From positions 124,001-188,000 of the forward strand of contig JALHRD010000002.1 in the NCBI GenBank assembly GCA_022841625.1: 64,000 nt of DNA, read 5' to 3'. The DNA comes from Xanthobacteraceae bacterium (GTDB lineage Bacteria; Pseudomonadota; Alphaproteobacteria; Rhizobiales; Xanthobacteraceae). The position numbers and the translations under genes are program-made. A model generated the notes under the pieces. It did no database searches and was not told where the DNA came from. It saw only the letters and a program-made list of their open reading frames with translations. Below are positions 9,366-19,426 of the stretch, one piece after another; the stretch's first letter is position 1; every line of letters begins with the position of its first letter.

Positions 9366-10379
9366 ATGGACTGTTCGGACAAGACCTTGCTAACGCCGTC
9401 GCGCCGTCGCCTGATCAAAATGGCTTTGGCGGCCGGCATCTCCGCGCCGGCGGTGCTGCGCATCACGCCGGCCTTCGCCGCCTATCCCGAACGCCCGGTG
9501 CGGATCATTGTTGCCAACACGCCGGGCGGCCCGTCCGATATCATCGCCCGGATTATGGCGGCGGCGATGCAGCAGGCCATGGGCGGTAGCTTCTTCGTGG
9601 AGAACCGTGGCGGCGCTGGCGGCAATCTCGGCATGGGGCTGGCTGCGCGCTCCGATCCCGACGGCTACACAATTCTGTTGGCGACCAGCGCTTACTCGGT
9701 CAATCCCGGTCTCTACAACACGTTGCCCTACGATCCGTTCAAGGACTTCGTGGCGATCAGCGAGCTTGCGATCTCGCCGCATGTATTCGCGATCAAGCCG
9801 GATCTCGGCCCCAAAGCGATGAAGGAATTCGTTGCGCTCGCCAAATCCAATCCGGCCAAGTTCAACGTTTCGACGCCGCCGATCGGCACCACGCCGCAAC
9901 TCCAGGCCGAGGTGCTCAAACATCGCGAGGGCTTGCAGGACATGGCGACGGTGGTGTTCGCCGGCGGCGGTGACGCGCTCCAGGCGCTTATCGCCGGCAC
10001 CGTGCAGCTTTCGTCCGGCGTGCTCGCGCCGGCGCATCCGCATATCAAGGCTGGCACGATCCGCGCCCTGGCGGTTACCGGCGCCGAGCGCTGGCACGAC
10101 CTGCCGGAGATCCCGACCATGGTCGAGGCCGGCTACAAGGATTTTGTGTTCGATACCTATACGGCGCTGTTGGCGCCAGCCAAAACGCCGCCCGAGATCG
10201 TGCAACAGCTCGAGAAGGTGACGCTCGAAATCCTCAATCGGCCGGAGATGCGCGCCAAGCTCACGCAATCCGGCTTCGCGGTGACGGCGCGGGACGGCAA
10301 GGGCCATATGGCGCGCGTCGCCAAGGAGGTGCCAATGTTCCGCGACATCATCGCCCAGGCGGCAATCAAGAAGCTGTAG
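9366..10379 (+). CDS. tripartite tricarboxylate transporter substrate-binding protein (Bug family), copy 3, Tat signal
   Basis: The 337-residue Bug protein has a twin-arginine type N-terminus (SRRRLIK then a hydrophobic run, cleavage near AFA-AYP). The mature domain starts YPERPVRIIVANTPGGPSD. ATG 9366 is preferred over ATG 9360 because AAGGAG at 9353-9358 leaves a normal 7-base spacing to 9366 and only one base to 9360. Tat export would make it the only folded-export member of the four Bug proteins in the window. Confidence 0.86.
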   Translation: MDCSDKTLLTPSRRRLIKMALAAGISAPAVLRITPAFAAYPERPVRIIVANTPGGPSDIIARIMAAAMQQAMGGSFFVENRGGAGGNLGMGLAARSDPDGYTILLATSAYSVNPGLYNTLPYDPFKDFVAISELAISPHVFAIKPDLGPKAMKEFVALAKSNPAKFNVSTPPIGTTPQLQAEVLKHREGLQDMATVVFAGGGDALQALIAGTVQLSSGVLAPAHPHIKAGTIRALAVTGAERWHDLPEIPTMVEAGYKDFVFDTYTALLAPAKTPPEIVQQLEKVTLEILNRPEMRAKLTQSGFAVTARDGKGHMARVAKEVPMFRDIIAQAAIKKL

Positions 10380-10410
10380 TCGTCAACCATGCGGCTGACG
10401 CGCATAGCTG

Positions 10411-11262
10411 TTAAAAGCGATCGGTGAGATCGGCGACCCGGCGATAATTGGCGACTACGTCGTTAAGTGCGCCGCCGTCGCGATAAACTTGCTTGTCGAT
10501 ATAGACGCCATCTTCAAGGACGCGCCAGGAGTCGTTGTCGATCACGTCGGCCAGCAGCAGGCGCCCTTTGGCGTCGGTGCCGAATTCGACTTTAAGATCG
10601 ACCAGCGTGCCGCCCTGGCGCTGCCAGGCTTGTTCGAGTACGACAAAAGCCTCACAGGCAATCCGTCGCATCTCCGGGAAAATTTTCCATTCGTCATTCG
10701 AGCACAAGACATCGGAGGCGGGCAGGACCAGGAACGGCGTTTGGCTAAGCAGCGGCTTTGCCGGATTGAGCAATTTGATCTCCGCGCCGCCCTCGACAAA
10801 TTCCATCAGCGGATCGTCCGCGAGCAGCGGTTTGCCTTTCCAATTCTTGTCCTTGGTCTTGAGATAGAATTCGACCAGCAGTTTTGCAAACACATGCCCC
10901 TTGGCGATTTCGGGATGGCGCTTGAGATAGGAGCCGTGCGCCTGGCGCCGCGTCACCACTTCGTAAGGCAGCATGGTGCAGCCGGGCGCGATAAACGATG
11001 TCGGGCCGTCCTGCCGCTCGAATGCAACCGGGAGGCCGGCGGCTTTCAATGCGCGAAACACATTGCAAGTGGTGCGGTTGGCGAGCGCGCCCTTCTCGGG
11101 AATGATGTCATGCTTGGCGCCGTCGCCGGCAGTGATGTCGTCCTTGGCGACCAGCGCCACCAAGTCCGCGCTGCCGGCGAGCCGGTAAATGCGTTTGGTC
11201 TTACCCTCGGCGAGCAGCGCGCCGGGTGGGCGAGGGGCAGCGGTTGCGGTGTTAGCGTTCAC
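10411..11262 (-). CDS. purC: phosphoribosylaminoimidazole-succinocarboxamide synthase
   Basis: SAICAR synthetase joins CAIR and aspartate with ATP in purine synthesis. The sequence has LLAEGKTKRIYRL, the LPYEVVTRRQAHGSYLKR substrate loop, KLLNPAKPL and DNDSWR near the C-terminus. GTG 11262 gives 283 residues; the frame is open to TTG 11322. At this length it is longer than the common bacterial enzyme of about 240 residues. Many Rhizobiales carry more than one PurC, so it may be a paralogue. Confidence 0.85.
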   Translation of the reverse strand: MNANTATAAPRPPGALLAEGKTKRIYRLAGSADLVALVAKDDITAGDGAKHDIIPEKGALANRTTCNVFRALKAAGLPVAFERQDGPTSFIAPGCTMLPYEVVTRRQAHGSYLKRHPEIAKGHVFAKLLVEFYLKTKDKNWKGKPLLADDPLMEFVEGGAEIKLLNPAKPLLSQTPFLVLPASDVLCSNDEWKIFPEMRRIACEAFVVLEQAWQRQGGTLVDLKVEFGTDAKGRLLLADVIDNDSWRVLEDGVYIDKQVYRDGGALNDVVANYRRVADLTDRF

Positions 11263-11400
11263 GGCTTGCGTCCTGAGGGCTGAAAGGCGAGCAAGGATAG
11301 TCTTCGCAGCTGCAACGACCAAGGAGGTTGAAGGATCGATCGGGCGGTATCAACAGCACCGTCCGCGTGGTTTGGCGCTAATCAAATATGCTGTGGTCAC

Positions 11401-11475
<75 letters not shown>

Positions 11476-11600
11476 ATGATCGTGAAAGTACAGTATGATC
11501 GCGAAATCAGGTATTCTGGGCGCGGCAATGGCGCACCCGAACGGCGCGATCCTTGCCATAAGGCCGCCCATGACGCAACCTTACTCGTGCCGTTAACGCC

Positions 11601-11789
11601 ATGACCGAAACCCCCAGGGACCAGCAGAAACAGCGCCGCGCCCGCCGTTTGTCGGCGGCGCTGCGGGACAATCTCAAACGCCGCAAGGCGCAGGTGAGAG
11701 CACGCCAGGCCGCCCAAGCCGCTACGCCCGCTTTGGCCGGCAGGACACATGATTCCGCCGGATTTGCCCCGGACAAGCCTAAAGGCTAG
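11601..11789 (+). CDS. small basic conserved protein upstream of murA
   Basis: The 62-residue protein is rich in arginine, glutamine and alanine. A helical first half (QQKQRRARRLSAALRDNLKRR) precedes a low-complexity tail. A small basic protein in this position just upstream of murA is common in Rhizobiales, in my recollection. It ends 33 bases before murA on the same strand, so co-transcription is likely. The function is unknown; nucleic-acid binding is possible from charge alone. Confidence 0.7.
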   Translation: MTETPRDQQKQRRARRLSAALRDNLKRRKAQVRARQAAQAATPALAGRTHDSAGFAPDKPKG

Positions 11790-11822
11790 ACCCGCCGTGG
11801 CGCGGGCGCCGGAGCAGAGGGC

Positions 11823-13112
11823 ATGGACCGAATTCGAATCACAGGCGGCAAGCGACTGAGCGGGGTGATCCCGATCTCGGGCGCGAAGAATGCAACGCTG
11901 CCTTTGATGATCGCGAGTATGCTCACCGACGAGACGCTGATCCTCGATAACGTCCCGCGGCTCGCCGATGTCGGGCTCCTGCAACGCATCCTCAGCAATC
12001 ACGGCGTCGACGTTATGGTTGGCGGCAAGCGGCCGGGCGAGACCCAATACGACGGTCAGACGCTGCACATTTCGGCCGCACGTGTCATCGATACCACGGC
12101 GCCCTATGACCTAGTGTCGCGCATGCGCGCGAGCTTCTGGGTGATCGCGCCTTTGGTCGCGCGCATGGGCGAGGCCAAGGTATCGCTGCCCGGTGGCTGC
12201 GCCATCGGCACCCGACCGGTGGACCTGCTGATCATGGCGCTTGAGCGGCTCGGCGTCGTTATTGAGATTGATGGCGGCTATGTGGTCGCCCGCGCCGGCA
12301 AGGGTCTCAAAGGTGGTGAGATCAAATTTCCCAAGGTGACGGTCGGCGGCACCCATACCGCGCTGATGGCGGCGGTGCTCGCCAATGGCACCACGGTAAT
12401 CGACAACGCGGCGCGCGAGCCCGAGATCAAGGATGTCGCCGACTGCCTCAACAAGATGGGTGCGAAGATCACCGGCGCGGGTACTTCGCAGATCGTGGTC
12501 GAAGGCGTGGCCAAGCTTTCTGGCGCGCGGCATCGCGTGCTGCCAGACCGGATCGAGGCTGGAACCTACGCCATGGCGGTTGCCATGACCGGCGGCGACG
12601 TGATGCTTGAGAATGCGCGCGCCGAATTGTTGCAGGAGGGTCTCGACGTGCTCGCCGCCGCGGGGCTCGAATACAATGAAACCAACCGTGGCCTGCACGT
12701 CGCGCGCAATGGCGGCGCGTTGCGGCCGGTCGAAGTGACGACGCAGCCGTTCCCGGGCTTCCCCACCGATTTGCAGGCGCAATTGATGGCGCTGATGACG
12801 CGCGCCTCCGGCACCTCGCGTATCACCGAGACGATTTTCGAGAATCGCTTCATGCATGTGCAGGAGTTGGTGCGTTTTGGCGCCCGCATCCAGCTTGATG
12901 GCGAGACCGCGACCATCGAGGGCGTTGATCGGCTCAAGGGCGCGCCGGTGATGGCGACCGATCTACGCGCGTCGGTGTCGCTGGTGATTGCCGCGCTCGC
13001 CGCCGAAGGCGAGACCATGGTCAATCGCGTTTACCATCTCGATCGCGGCTTCGAGCGGCTCGAAGACAAGCTCTCGGCCTGCGGCGCCGACATCGAGCGC
13101 ATCGTTGGATAG
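11823..13112 (+). CDS. murA: UDP-N-acetylglucosamine 1-carboxyvinyltransferase
   Basis: MurA transfers enolpyruvate from PEP to UDP-GlcNAc, the first committed step of peptidoglycan synthesis in the cytoplasm. The 429-residue length is typical. The N-terminus [22 protein letters not shown] and the catalytic loop [10 protein letters not shown] with C126, the fosfomycin-target cysteine, are intact. So is the C-terminal [13 protein letters not shown] segment. It converges on the Bug protein gene at 13114 with one base between stops. Confidence 0.97.
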   Translation: MDRIRITGGKRLSGVIPISGAKNATLPLMIASMLTDETLILDNVPRLADVGLLQRILSNHGVDVMVGGKRPGETQYDGQTLHISAARVIDTTAPYDLVSRMRASFWVIAPLVARMGEAKVSLPGGCAIGTRPVDLLIMALERLGVVIEIDGGYVVARAGKGLKGGEIKFPKVTVGGTHTALMAAVLANGTTVIDNAAREPEIKDVADCLNKMGAKITGAGTSQIVVEGVAKLSGARHRVLPDRIEAGTYAMAVAMTGGDVMLENARAELLQEGLDVLAAAGLEYNETNRGLHVARNGGALRPVEVTTQPFPGFPTDLQAQLMALMTRASGTSRITETIFENRFMHVQELVRFGARIQLDGETATIEGVDRLKGAPVMATDLRASVSLVIAALAAEGETMVNRVYHLDRGFERLEDKLSACGADIERIVG

Positions 13113-13113
13113 C

Positions 13114-14154
13114 TTACTTGGTGACCTGATACATCCCGATCAGCCGCTTGCGCACGTCTGCCGGCGCGGCATAGGCGCGGTCGACCAGCGCACCGAGTTC
13201 CTCGCCGCTCTTGGGGTCGGCGCATTCAAGCCGCTGCTTGGCGCAATCGGCCAGAAATGCCGGATCCCTGAACGTCGCCATCAGCGCGGCGCGTAGCGCG
13301 GCGAGTCGGTCGGCGGGAATGTCGGGCGGTGAGCCAAACGGACGGCCAAGCCCAAGCGGCGCCGACGCGATTGTCAGCAGCGTTTTGTCGGCCTCCGCCT
13401 GCAACAGATCGAGCGCCAAAGGCACGCCCTTGAGTTCGGGGTGCGCGCTGGAGCCGTATTGGAACAGGAACCGGATCTTGCCGTCCTTGTACCAATCCGG
13501 CCGCGATGTCTTGATGCTCGACCAGAACGGCGACGCCATCGCCTCGACTTCGCCGCTCTCCATGGCGTGCAGGATTTCGTTCTGGCCGGGATAGCCAGTG
13601 ATGAAGCGGGCCTTCAGACTAAATATCTGGTTGAACACGCGGCCGTAAAACGCTGGCGTCGAGGCCGCGCCGGCGGCGCCCGCGACGAATTCGTGGGTCT
13701 GCGCGTCCTTGAGCGTCCGAATCTTGGACATGTGCCAGACCATGTACATCGCCACTTCGGTGCTAGGCGTGCCGAGCCAGCCGAAGCGGGCGGCGTCGAA
13801 CTGCGCCTGCTTATTGTCAAAGAACGGTTCGAGCGGCACCGTATTCTGGAACAGGGTAATGACGGTGCCATCCTTGGCGGCGACATTATAAGTGTGGTTC
13901 GCCGCACCGAGCCCGCCGGCCGCCGGCATGTTCTGCACCACAACCGTCGGCTTGCCCGGGATGTGTTCGCCGAGGTGACGCGCAACAGTGCGACCATAAG
14001 TGTCGTAGCCGCCACCGGTTGAGGCGCTGACAATCAGGCGGACTTCCTTGCCACGGTAGAAATCGGCGGGGCTTTGCGCCACCGCCGGTGTGCATACGAG
14101 CAGGGGCGCCAGCGTTGCAAGGAGGCCACGGAACAAACAAGGGGCGATACGCAT
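13114..14154 (-). CDS. tripartite tricarboxylate transporter substrate-binding protein (Bug family), copy 4
   Basis: The 346-residue protein starts at ATG 14154 after a GGAGG site, with a signal peptide (MRIAPCLFRGLLATLAPL, cleavage near AVA-QSP). The Bug signature is ADFYRGKEVRLIVSASTGGG. The same frame stays open far upstream to 15555, but that part is antisense-frame noise over the permease gene. It lies 23 bases downstream of the APC permease on the same strand, so the two may form one transport transcript. Confidence 0.86.
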   Translation of the reverse strand: MRIAPCLFRGLLATLAPLLVCTPAVAQSPADFYRGKEVRLIVSASTGGGYDTYGRTVARHLGEHIPGKPTVVVQNMPAAGGLGAANHTYNVAAKDGTVITLFQNTVPLEPFFDNKQAQFDAARFGWLGTPSTEVAMYMVWHMSKIRTLKDAQTHEFVAGAAGAASTPAFYGRVFNQIFSLKARFITGYPGQNEILHAMESGEVEAMASPFWSSIKTSRPDWYKDGKIRFLFQYGSSAHPELKGVPLALDLLQAEADKTLLTIASAPLGLGRPFGSPPDIPADRLAALRAALMATFRDPAFLADCAKQRLECADPKSGEELGALVDRAYAAPADVRKRLIGMYQVTK

Positions 14155-14177
14155 GAAACCTCCGGCACTTTGGAGCC

Positions 14178-15494
14178 CTATGATTTCCGCTGCAAGAACA
14201 TGAGCGGGAGGCCGATCGCGAGCACCACGATGCCCATGATCGAACCCCAGCCGGCATAGAGCAGCGCCGAGTAGAACATCCAGGCGCAGGCGGCGGCGAG
14301 GATCAGCGGCGGCAGTGGATAGAGCGGCACCCGGAAGGGCAGCTCGCGGTTCGGCTCCCGCATGCGGAAGACGATGATCGACAGCGCCACCAGCAGCATG
14401 AACAGCCAGAACACCGGCGCGGTATAGGCGACCATGTGCTCGAACCCGTCGCGCGTGGTCGAGCCGAACAGGATGAGTACGACGGCGATTGCGCCCTGCA
14501 CGATTAGTCCGTTGGCCGGGGTCTGGCCGCGCTCCTCCCAGATGCCGAGGCGGTGAAACAAACTGACATCGCGACCGAGAGCATAGTACGAGCGTGCGCC
14601 GGTGAAGATGGTGCCGTTGAGCGTGCTCGCCGCGGTGATGCACACGATGAGACTGAGCACGATCGCGCCATTCTGGCCGGCGACAATTTTCATCAGATCG
14701 GCGCCGACGGCGTTGCTCTTGCGCAGGCCATCGAGGCCCAGCACATGCAGATACGCAAAATTGATCAGGACATAGAGCGTGACGATCACGACGACGCCGA
14801 GCATTAAGGCGCGCACCATGTTGCGTTTCACGTCTTTCAGTTCGCCTGAGAGATAGGCGGCCTCGTTCCAGCCGCCATAGGTCAACAATACGAACACCAT
14901 CGAGAGGCCGACGGCGCCCCACGCGAAGTCTCGCGTTTGGGTCGGCGGCCGCGCCACCTCGGGCGCCATGAAGCCGACGACCACAATGATCAGAACCGCC
15001 GCGATCGTGAGCAGCGCCAGCACGAGCTGGGTCTGCTTGCCTTGCAGGGTGCCAGCAAAATTGACGCCGGTAATCGCCAAGACGCCGATTACGGCGTAGA
15101 TCGCGGGCCCGTAGGGTCCGAGGTTCAGCAGGACATTGGCGTAATCGCCCAGCACAAACGCTACCGCGGCGATTGCGCCCGGCTGGATGACGCTGCAACG
15201 GGCCCAGGCGAACAGCACGCTGACCTTGGGGCCGTAGGCGTCCTTGAGGAATTGGTATTCGCCGCCGGCGCTCGGTCGCGAACTGCCGAGTTCGGCGTAG
15301 CAAAGCGCTCCGACGAAAGTCACGAACCCGCCCAGCAGCCACATGCCGATAAAGAACGACTCGTTGGGCACGAAATTCGCGACCAGCGACGGCGTCTTGA
15401 AAATGCCAATGCCGATGACAATGCCGACCAGCATGGCGGCGGCGTCGAGCGTTGACAGGCTGGCGCGCGGCGCCGCGGTTGCAGGTTCGGCCAT
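14178..15494 (-). CDS. APC-family amino acid permease
   Basis: The 438-residue protein has about twelve hydrophobic segments. The APC hallmark at the first helix is MLVGIVIGIGIFKTP, followed by YAELGSSRPSAGGEY. It resembles amino acid or L-type transporter relatives (LAT/YfnA-like). The substrate is unknown. It is transcribed toward a Bug binding protein gene, an unusual pairing because APC carriers do not use such proteins. The link may be only regulatory. Confidence 0.88.
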   Translation of the reverse strand: MAEPATAAPRASLSTLDAAAMLVGIVIGIGIFKTPSLVANFVPNESFFIGMWLLGGFVTFVGALCYAELGSSRPSAGGEYQFLKDAYGPKVSVLFAWARCSVIQPGAIAAVAFVLGDYANVLLNLGPYGPAIYAVIGVLAITGVNFAGTLQGKQTQLVLALLTIAAVLIIVVVGFMAPEVARPPTQTRDFAWGAVGLSMVFVLLTYGGWNEAAYLSGELKDVKRNMVRALMLGVVVIVTLYVLINFAYLHVLGLDGLRKSNAVGADLMKIVAGQNGAIVLSLIVCITAASTLNGTIFTGARSYYALGRDVSLFHRLGIWEERGQTPANGLIVQGAIAVVLILFGSTTRDGFEHMVAYTAPVFWLFMLLVALSIIVFRMREPNRELPFRVPLYPLPPLILAAACAWMFYSALLYAGWGSIMGIVVLAIGLPLMFLQRKS

Positions 15495-15588
15495 GTTGGG
15501 AGGTCTCCGGCAGGTTCAGGCGCGGCCGCGGCGGTCCGACTGGACCAGTGGCCAAGCGAATCCAATGGTTACATGCCCAGCGGTGGCG

Positions 15589-16383
15589 TCAAGACCGCGT
15601 GGCCCTCAGATTATCGCCTTCGATGGCGTTATTCTTGATCTGGCCGCGCAGTTGCATCGGTTGGCCGCCGAAGTCGATCGATAATTCGATGGAATTGCCA
15701 TTGAGCTGGCCGGTCACCGGCGCCGGTTTGCCATCGCGGACGGCGGTGCCGGTGAGCTTCTGAAATGCCTGCTTCAAGTTGAGGGTGAATTTGCGTCCGC
15801 CGCTCTCCGCCTGCCAGCTCCCCTCGGCTTTGTCCGGCACGATCCATAGGTAAAGGTTGCGACCGTTTACATTGACGTGTTGATCAGGCTCCCATTCGTT
15901 CATGCTGAAGGCGTGGGACACGACCCGCGAACCCGCGCGCAACTCGCTGAGGATGCGTGGGCGAAGCTGAAGATTGACGCCCTGCAGAAGATACATTGTC
16001 AGTACATTGGCTTCGCCGATTTTCAACTCGAACAAATTGCCCTGCACGAAGGTGACGCGGTCGGCAACGCCGGCTTTTTTGGCGTTCTCGTTGGCCTCGG
16101 CGATGCGATCGGGATTGAGATCGATGCCCAAGGAGCGGGCGCCGCGTTTTGCCGCGGTCACCACGATGCGGCCGTCGCCGGAACCGAGATCGATATGGAA
16201 ATCGTCCTTGGTGAGCTTGGCCATATCGAGCATACGGTCCACCACATCCTGCGGCGTCGGCACATAGGGTACATCGAGACGCACCTGGGCAACGGTGATG
16301 CCGACGAGGCCTGCAAACAGTGCGAGGCCCAGGACGATGCGGACGGTTGACGATATTTGTGTACGCATCGCGGGCTCGGTCAT
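15589..16383 (-). CDS. exported or membrane-anchored SAM-dependent methyltransferase
   Basis: The 264-residue protein has an N-terminal hydrophobic segment (IVLGLALFAGLVGITVAQ) and then a class I methyltransferase domain. The SAM motif DLGSGDGRI is followed by the acidic LGIDLNPDRI strand end. A C-terminal extension of about 100 residues looks beta-rich. ATG 16383 has an AGGA site about 10 bases upstream; ATG 16368 is possible. A signal-anchored methyltransferase outside the cytoplasm would lack SAM, so the topology deserves testing. Confidence 0.8.
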   Translation of the reverse strand: MTEPAMRTQISSTVRIVLGLALFAGLVGITVAQVRLDVPYVPTPQDVVDRMLDMAKLTKDDFHIDLGSGDGRIVVTAAKRGARSLGIDLNPDRIAEANENAKKAGVADRVTFVQGNLFELKIGEANVLTMYLLQGVNLQLRPRILSELRAGSRVVSHAFSMNEWEPDQHVNVNGRNLYLWIVPDKAEGSWQAESGGRKFTLNLKQAFQKLTGTAVRDGKPAPVTGQLNGNSIELSIDFGGQPMQLRGQIKNNAIEGDNLRATRS

Positions 16384-16538
16384 GGTGGCTTTCCTACCGA
16401 AAAGAGTGGGCGATCCACGGGACGACTCGCTATCGTATGCCGGTGCGGCATTGCGGGACAAGGCGGGTGCTTGCGCCCGGAGCGGTCGCTTCCTAGCTAA
16501 TATCTTAAAGGCAGCGTCGGCCTGCTGTGGAGCCTCTG

Positions 16539-16997
16539 ATGGAGCCGTTAAAATTCGTTGCGTTCGACCCGGACGATCTGGAGGTCGTATCGACCCATTT
16601 GCAGGATGCCGAGATCAAGATCGCGGATGTGCATTGGCGCCCGCGGGAGAAGCGCCTGGTGCTCGGCCTCGACCGGTTCGACTGGCTGGCCTGGAATGCG
16701 ACCTCCCCGGACATCCGCCGCCACCGTGCGGCGCTGCGGTTTGAGCGCGTGTTGTCCTGCAAGTGTAAGCAGGTCGCTCCCGGCGGCAAGGATACGGTGC
16801 TCCATCTCCTGGCGGTCGAATTCGAGGCGACGGACGCGCCCGCGGGGGTGGTCACGTTGGTGTTCTCCCGGGGCGCTGCGATGCGGCTGAGCGTCGAATG
16901 TTTGGAGGTCGAGCTGGTGGACCTGGGAGCGGACACCACCCGAGCCGCTGAAGCGCATGCCGACAGCGACGCTAATGTCCGGTCGGCGGGGCGCTGA
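16539..16997 (+). CDS. DUF2948 family protein
   Basis: The 152-residue protein matches the DUF2948 family, found just upstream of hisD in many alphaproteobacteria. Recognisable text includes LKFVAFDPDDLEVVSTHLQD and the central RRHRAALRFERVLSCK. ATG 16539 sits 6 bases after GGAG; an earlier GTG at 16527 has no site. No function is established for the family. The conserved position beside hisD is the main clue. Confidence 0.86.
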   Translation: MEPLKFVAFDPDDLEVVSTHLQDAEIKIADVHWRPREKRLVLGLDRFDWLAWNATSPDIRRHRAALRFERVLSCKCKQVAPGGKDTVLHLLAVEFEATDAPAGVVTLVFSRGAAMRLSVECLEVELVDLGADTTRAAEAHADSDANVRSAGR

Positions 16998-17077
16998 TGG
17001 GTCGGTTCGGGCGCGCGACGCGTATGGCCGGGAGCCTGCCATCTCCCCTTTTTCGGGCGGGTGCTCTATGAAGGGGT

Positions 17078-18373
17078 ATGCCGATCCGTCTTGATGCTCA
17101 ATCGCCCAATTTTGCCCAACAATTTCGCGCGTTCCTCGATACCAAGCGCGAAGCCGCCGCCGACGTTGAGACCACGGTCCGAGCCATCATAGCCGACGTG
17201 GTCGCCCGCGGCGATCGAGCGCTGGTCGAACTGACCAATAAATTCGACCGGGTCGCGCTCACCGCGGCGGATTTGCGTGTGAGCGCCGCCGAAATCGACG
17301 CGGCGCATGCCGCCTGCGATCGCCGCGCGCTCGATGCGCTGGCGCTCGCCAAGGAACGGATCGAGGTTTATCACCGCCGACAGGTGCCGGCGAACGACCG
17401 CTTCACCGATGCGCTGGGCGTCGAACTCGGTCATCGTTGGACTGCGATCGAGGCGGTCGGGCTTTATGTCCCCGGCGGCACCGCTGCTTACCCGTCCTCG
17501 GTGCTGATGAATGCGGTGCCGGCCAAGGTGGCCGGCGTGCCGCGCATGGTAATGGTGGTGCCGGCGCCGGACGGCAAGCTCGCGCCGCTGGTGCTGGCGG
17601 CGGCGAAGATCGCCGGCGTCGACGAAGTCTACCGCGTCGGCGGGGCGCAGGCGGTGGCGGCGCTCGCCTATGGCACCGACACGGTCAAGCCGGTCGCAAA
17701 GATCGTCGGCCCCGGCAATGCTTATGTGGCGACCGCCAAACGCCTGGTGTTCGGCAAGGTCGGGATTGACATGATTGCCGGCCCCTCGGAGGTGCTCATT
17801 CTTGCCGACCGCGGCGGCAATCCCGACTGGATTGCCGCCGACCTTCTGGCGCAGGCCGAGCACGACGTCAGCGCGCAATCGATCCTGATCACCGACGACG
17901 CTGCGCTCGCGCGCGCGGTCGAGCGTTCGGTCGAGTCACAGCTCAAGACCCTGTCGCGCGCTGCGGTGGCCGCGGCGTCGTGGCGCGATTTTGGCGCCAT
18001 CATTATGGTCGCGAAACTCGATGATGCGGTGCCGCTGGTCGATGCGGTGGCGCCGGAGCATTTGGAGATCGAATGCGACGACGCCGAGCGGCTTGCGGGC
18101 CTGATCCGCAACGCCGGGGCGATCTTTCTCGGCGCGCATACGCCGGAAGCGATCGGCGACTATGTCGGCGGCTCAAACCACGTGCTGCCGACCGCGCGCT
18201 CGGCGCGGTTCTCATCCGGCCTGAGCGTGCTTGATTTTATGAAGCGCACGTCGATTCTCAAATGCGGACCGGAGCAATTGCGCGCGCTGGGGCCGGCGGC
18301 GATCGCGCTTGGCGAGGCCGAAGGGCTCGACGCTCACGCGCGTTCGGTCGCGCTGCGGTTCAATCCGCGATGA
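17078..18373 (+). CDS. hisD: histidinol dehydrogenase
   Basis: HisD oxidises L-histidinol to L-histidine with two NAD+ and zinc, the last step of histidine synthesis. The 431-residue length is typical. Visible motifs are [42 protein letters not shown] and [13 protein letters not shown], which carries the catalytic Glu-His pair. Its TGA overlaps the ATG of the next gene (ATGA at 18370-18373). Confidence 0.97.
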   Translation: MPIRLDAQSPNFAQQFRAFLDTKREAAADVETTVRAIIADVVARGDRALVELTNKFDRVALTAADLRVSAAEIDAAHAACDRRALDALALAKERIEVYHRRQVPANDRFTDALGVELGHRWTAIEAVGLYVPGGTAAYPSSVLMNAVPAKVAGVPRMVMVVPAPDGKLAPLVLAAAKIAGVDEVYRVGGAQAVAALAYGTDTVKPVAKIVGPGNAYVATAKRLVFGKVGIDMIAGPSEVLILADRGGNPDWIAADLLAQAEHDVSAQSILITDDAALARAVERSVESQLKTLSRAAVAAASWRDFGAIIMVAKLDDAVPLVDAVAPEHLEIECDDAERLAGLIRNAGAIFLGAHTPEAIGDYVGGSNHVLPTARSARFSSGLSVLDFMKRTSILKCGPEQLRALGPAAIALGEAEGLDAHARSVALRFNPR

Positions 18374-18864
18374 CCCGCCGGCCGCGTGCCGCCGGAAACT
18401 CCCGGCGCCTTGTAGCGGTGACCCTGGACGAGGCCTCAATCGGCCGCTCCGGCCTCGACATCGAGCATGAGCGCGCGGTTGCGATCTACGATCTGCTTGA
18501 GGCCAACAGTTTCGATCCTGCCAACCGCGCCAAGGGGCCGTTCAAGCTGCATTTGAGCATCACCGGCAGCCGGCTGGTGTTCGATATCCGCCGCGCCAAC
18601 AACGCGCCGGTGATGGCGCATTTGTTGTCGTTGACCCCATTGCGGCGCATCGTTCGGGACTATTTCATGGTCTGCGACAGCTACTACGCGGCCATCCGCA
18701 ATGCGACGCCGGAGCGCATCGAGACGCTCGATATGGCGCGGCGCGCGTTGCACGACGAAGGCTCGCAAATTCTGATCGAGCGCCTCAAGCACAAGGTCGC
18801 GATCGATTTCGATACCGCGCGCCGGCTGTTCACGCTGATCGGCGTGCTGCATTGGAAGGGTTGA
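18370..18864 (+). CDS. UPF0262 family protein
   Basis: The 164-residue protein is a UPF0262 member, an alphaproteobacterial family of unknown function usually following hisD. Characteristic text is [16 protein letters not shown] and [17 protein letters not shown]. The start overlaps the hisD stop by four bases, implying translational coupling. Confidence 0.9.
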   Translation: MTRRPRAAGNSRRLVAVTLDEASIGRSGLDIEHERAVAIYDLLEANSFDPANRAKGPFKLHLSITGSRLVFDIRRANNAPVMAHLLSLTPLRRIVRDYFMVCDSYYAAIRNATPERIETLDMARRALHDEGSQILIERLKHKVAIDFDTARRLFTLIGVLHWKG

Positions 18865-18866
18865 AC

Positions 18867-19316
18867 GTGGCCGAGCGTGCACCACGGGCGGTGCTGTTTG
18901 TCTGCGGCCTCAATGCCGTGCGCTCGCCGATGGCGGCAGCATTGCTGCGCCACTATGCCGGCGCGGCGCTCGCGGTTGCGTCGGCGGGCGTCCGCAAGGA
19001 CGTGCTCGATCCATTCGCGGTGGCGGCGATGGCGGAGGTCAGGCTCGATATCGCCGCCCATGAACCGACGACCATCGAGGAATTGGAAGATCTCGAAGGC
19101 CTCGATTTCGATCTGATTGTGACGCTGTCGCCGGAGGCGCATCATACCGCGCTTGCGCTCACCCATCGCGTCGCCGCCGCGGTCGAGTATTGGCCGACCG
19201 CGGATCCCACCAATGTCGAGGGCAATCGCGAGCAACGGCTTGCGGCCTATCGTGGCGTGCGTGATCAGTTGAGGGCGCGCATTAAGGCGCGCTTTGCGCC
19301 GTGCGGCGGCGGCTGA
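18867..19316 (+). CDS. low-molecular-weight phosphotyrosine phosphatase-like protein
   Basis: The 149-residue protein has the LMW phosphatase P-loop in the form VCGLNAVRSPMAAAL, a CX5R motif with cysteine then arginine. The general acid region near its C-terminus reads WPTADPTNV. Relatives include protein tyrosine phosphatases and thioredoxin-type arsenate reductases. Position after hisD and UPF0262 is conserved in Rhizobiales. GTG 18867 is used because GGAAGGG lies 6 bases before it. Confidence 0.85.
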   Translation: MAERAPRAVLFVCGLNAVRSPMAAALLRHYAGAALAVASAGVRKDVLDPFAVAAMAEVRLDIAAHEPTTIEELEDLEGLDFDLIVTLSPEAHHTALALTHRVAAAVEYWPTADPTNVEGNREQRLAAYRGVRDQLRARIKARFAPCGGG

Positions 19317-19426
19317 TCCCCGTGGTTGGCGGGTTGTCGGAATGGTAGCGTTCCGGTAGTTTCCGTGTCGGTGCGGGCCTAATCGATTCAAACAGCGTCG
19401 CATTCATTCATGAAAGTTCTGTTTGC

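Noticed and set aside
14155-15555. An open frame continuous with the Bug protein at 13114-14154, giving one 813-residue reading
   Set aside because: Its N-terminal half is arginine/proline-rich noise over the APC permease gene in another frame. The Bug protein has its own GGAGG site and signal peptide at 14154.
18867-19316. A dedicated arsenate reductase
   Set aside because: The CX5R loop fits, but there are no ars genes beside it and the gene order is the conserved housekeeping one.
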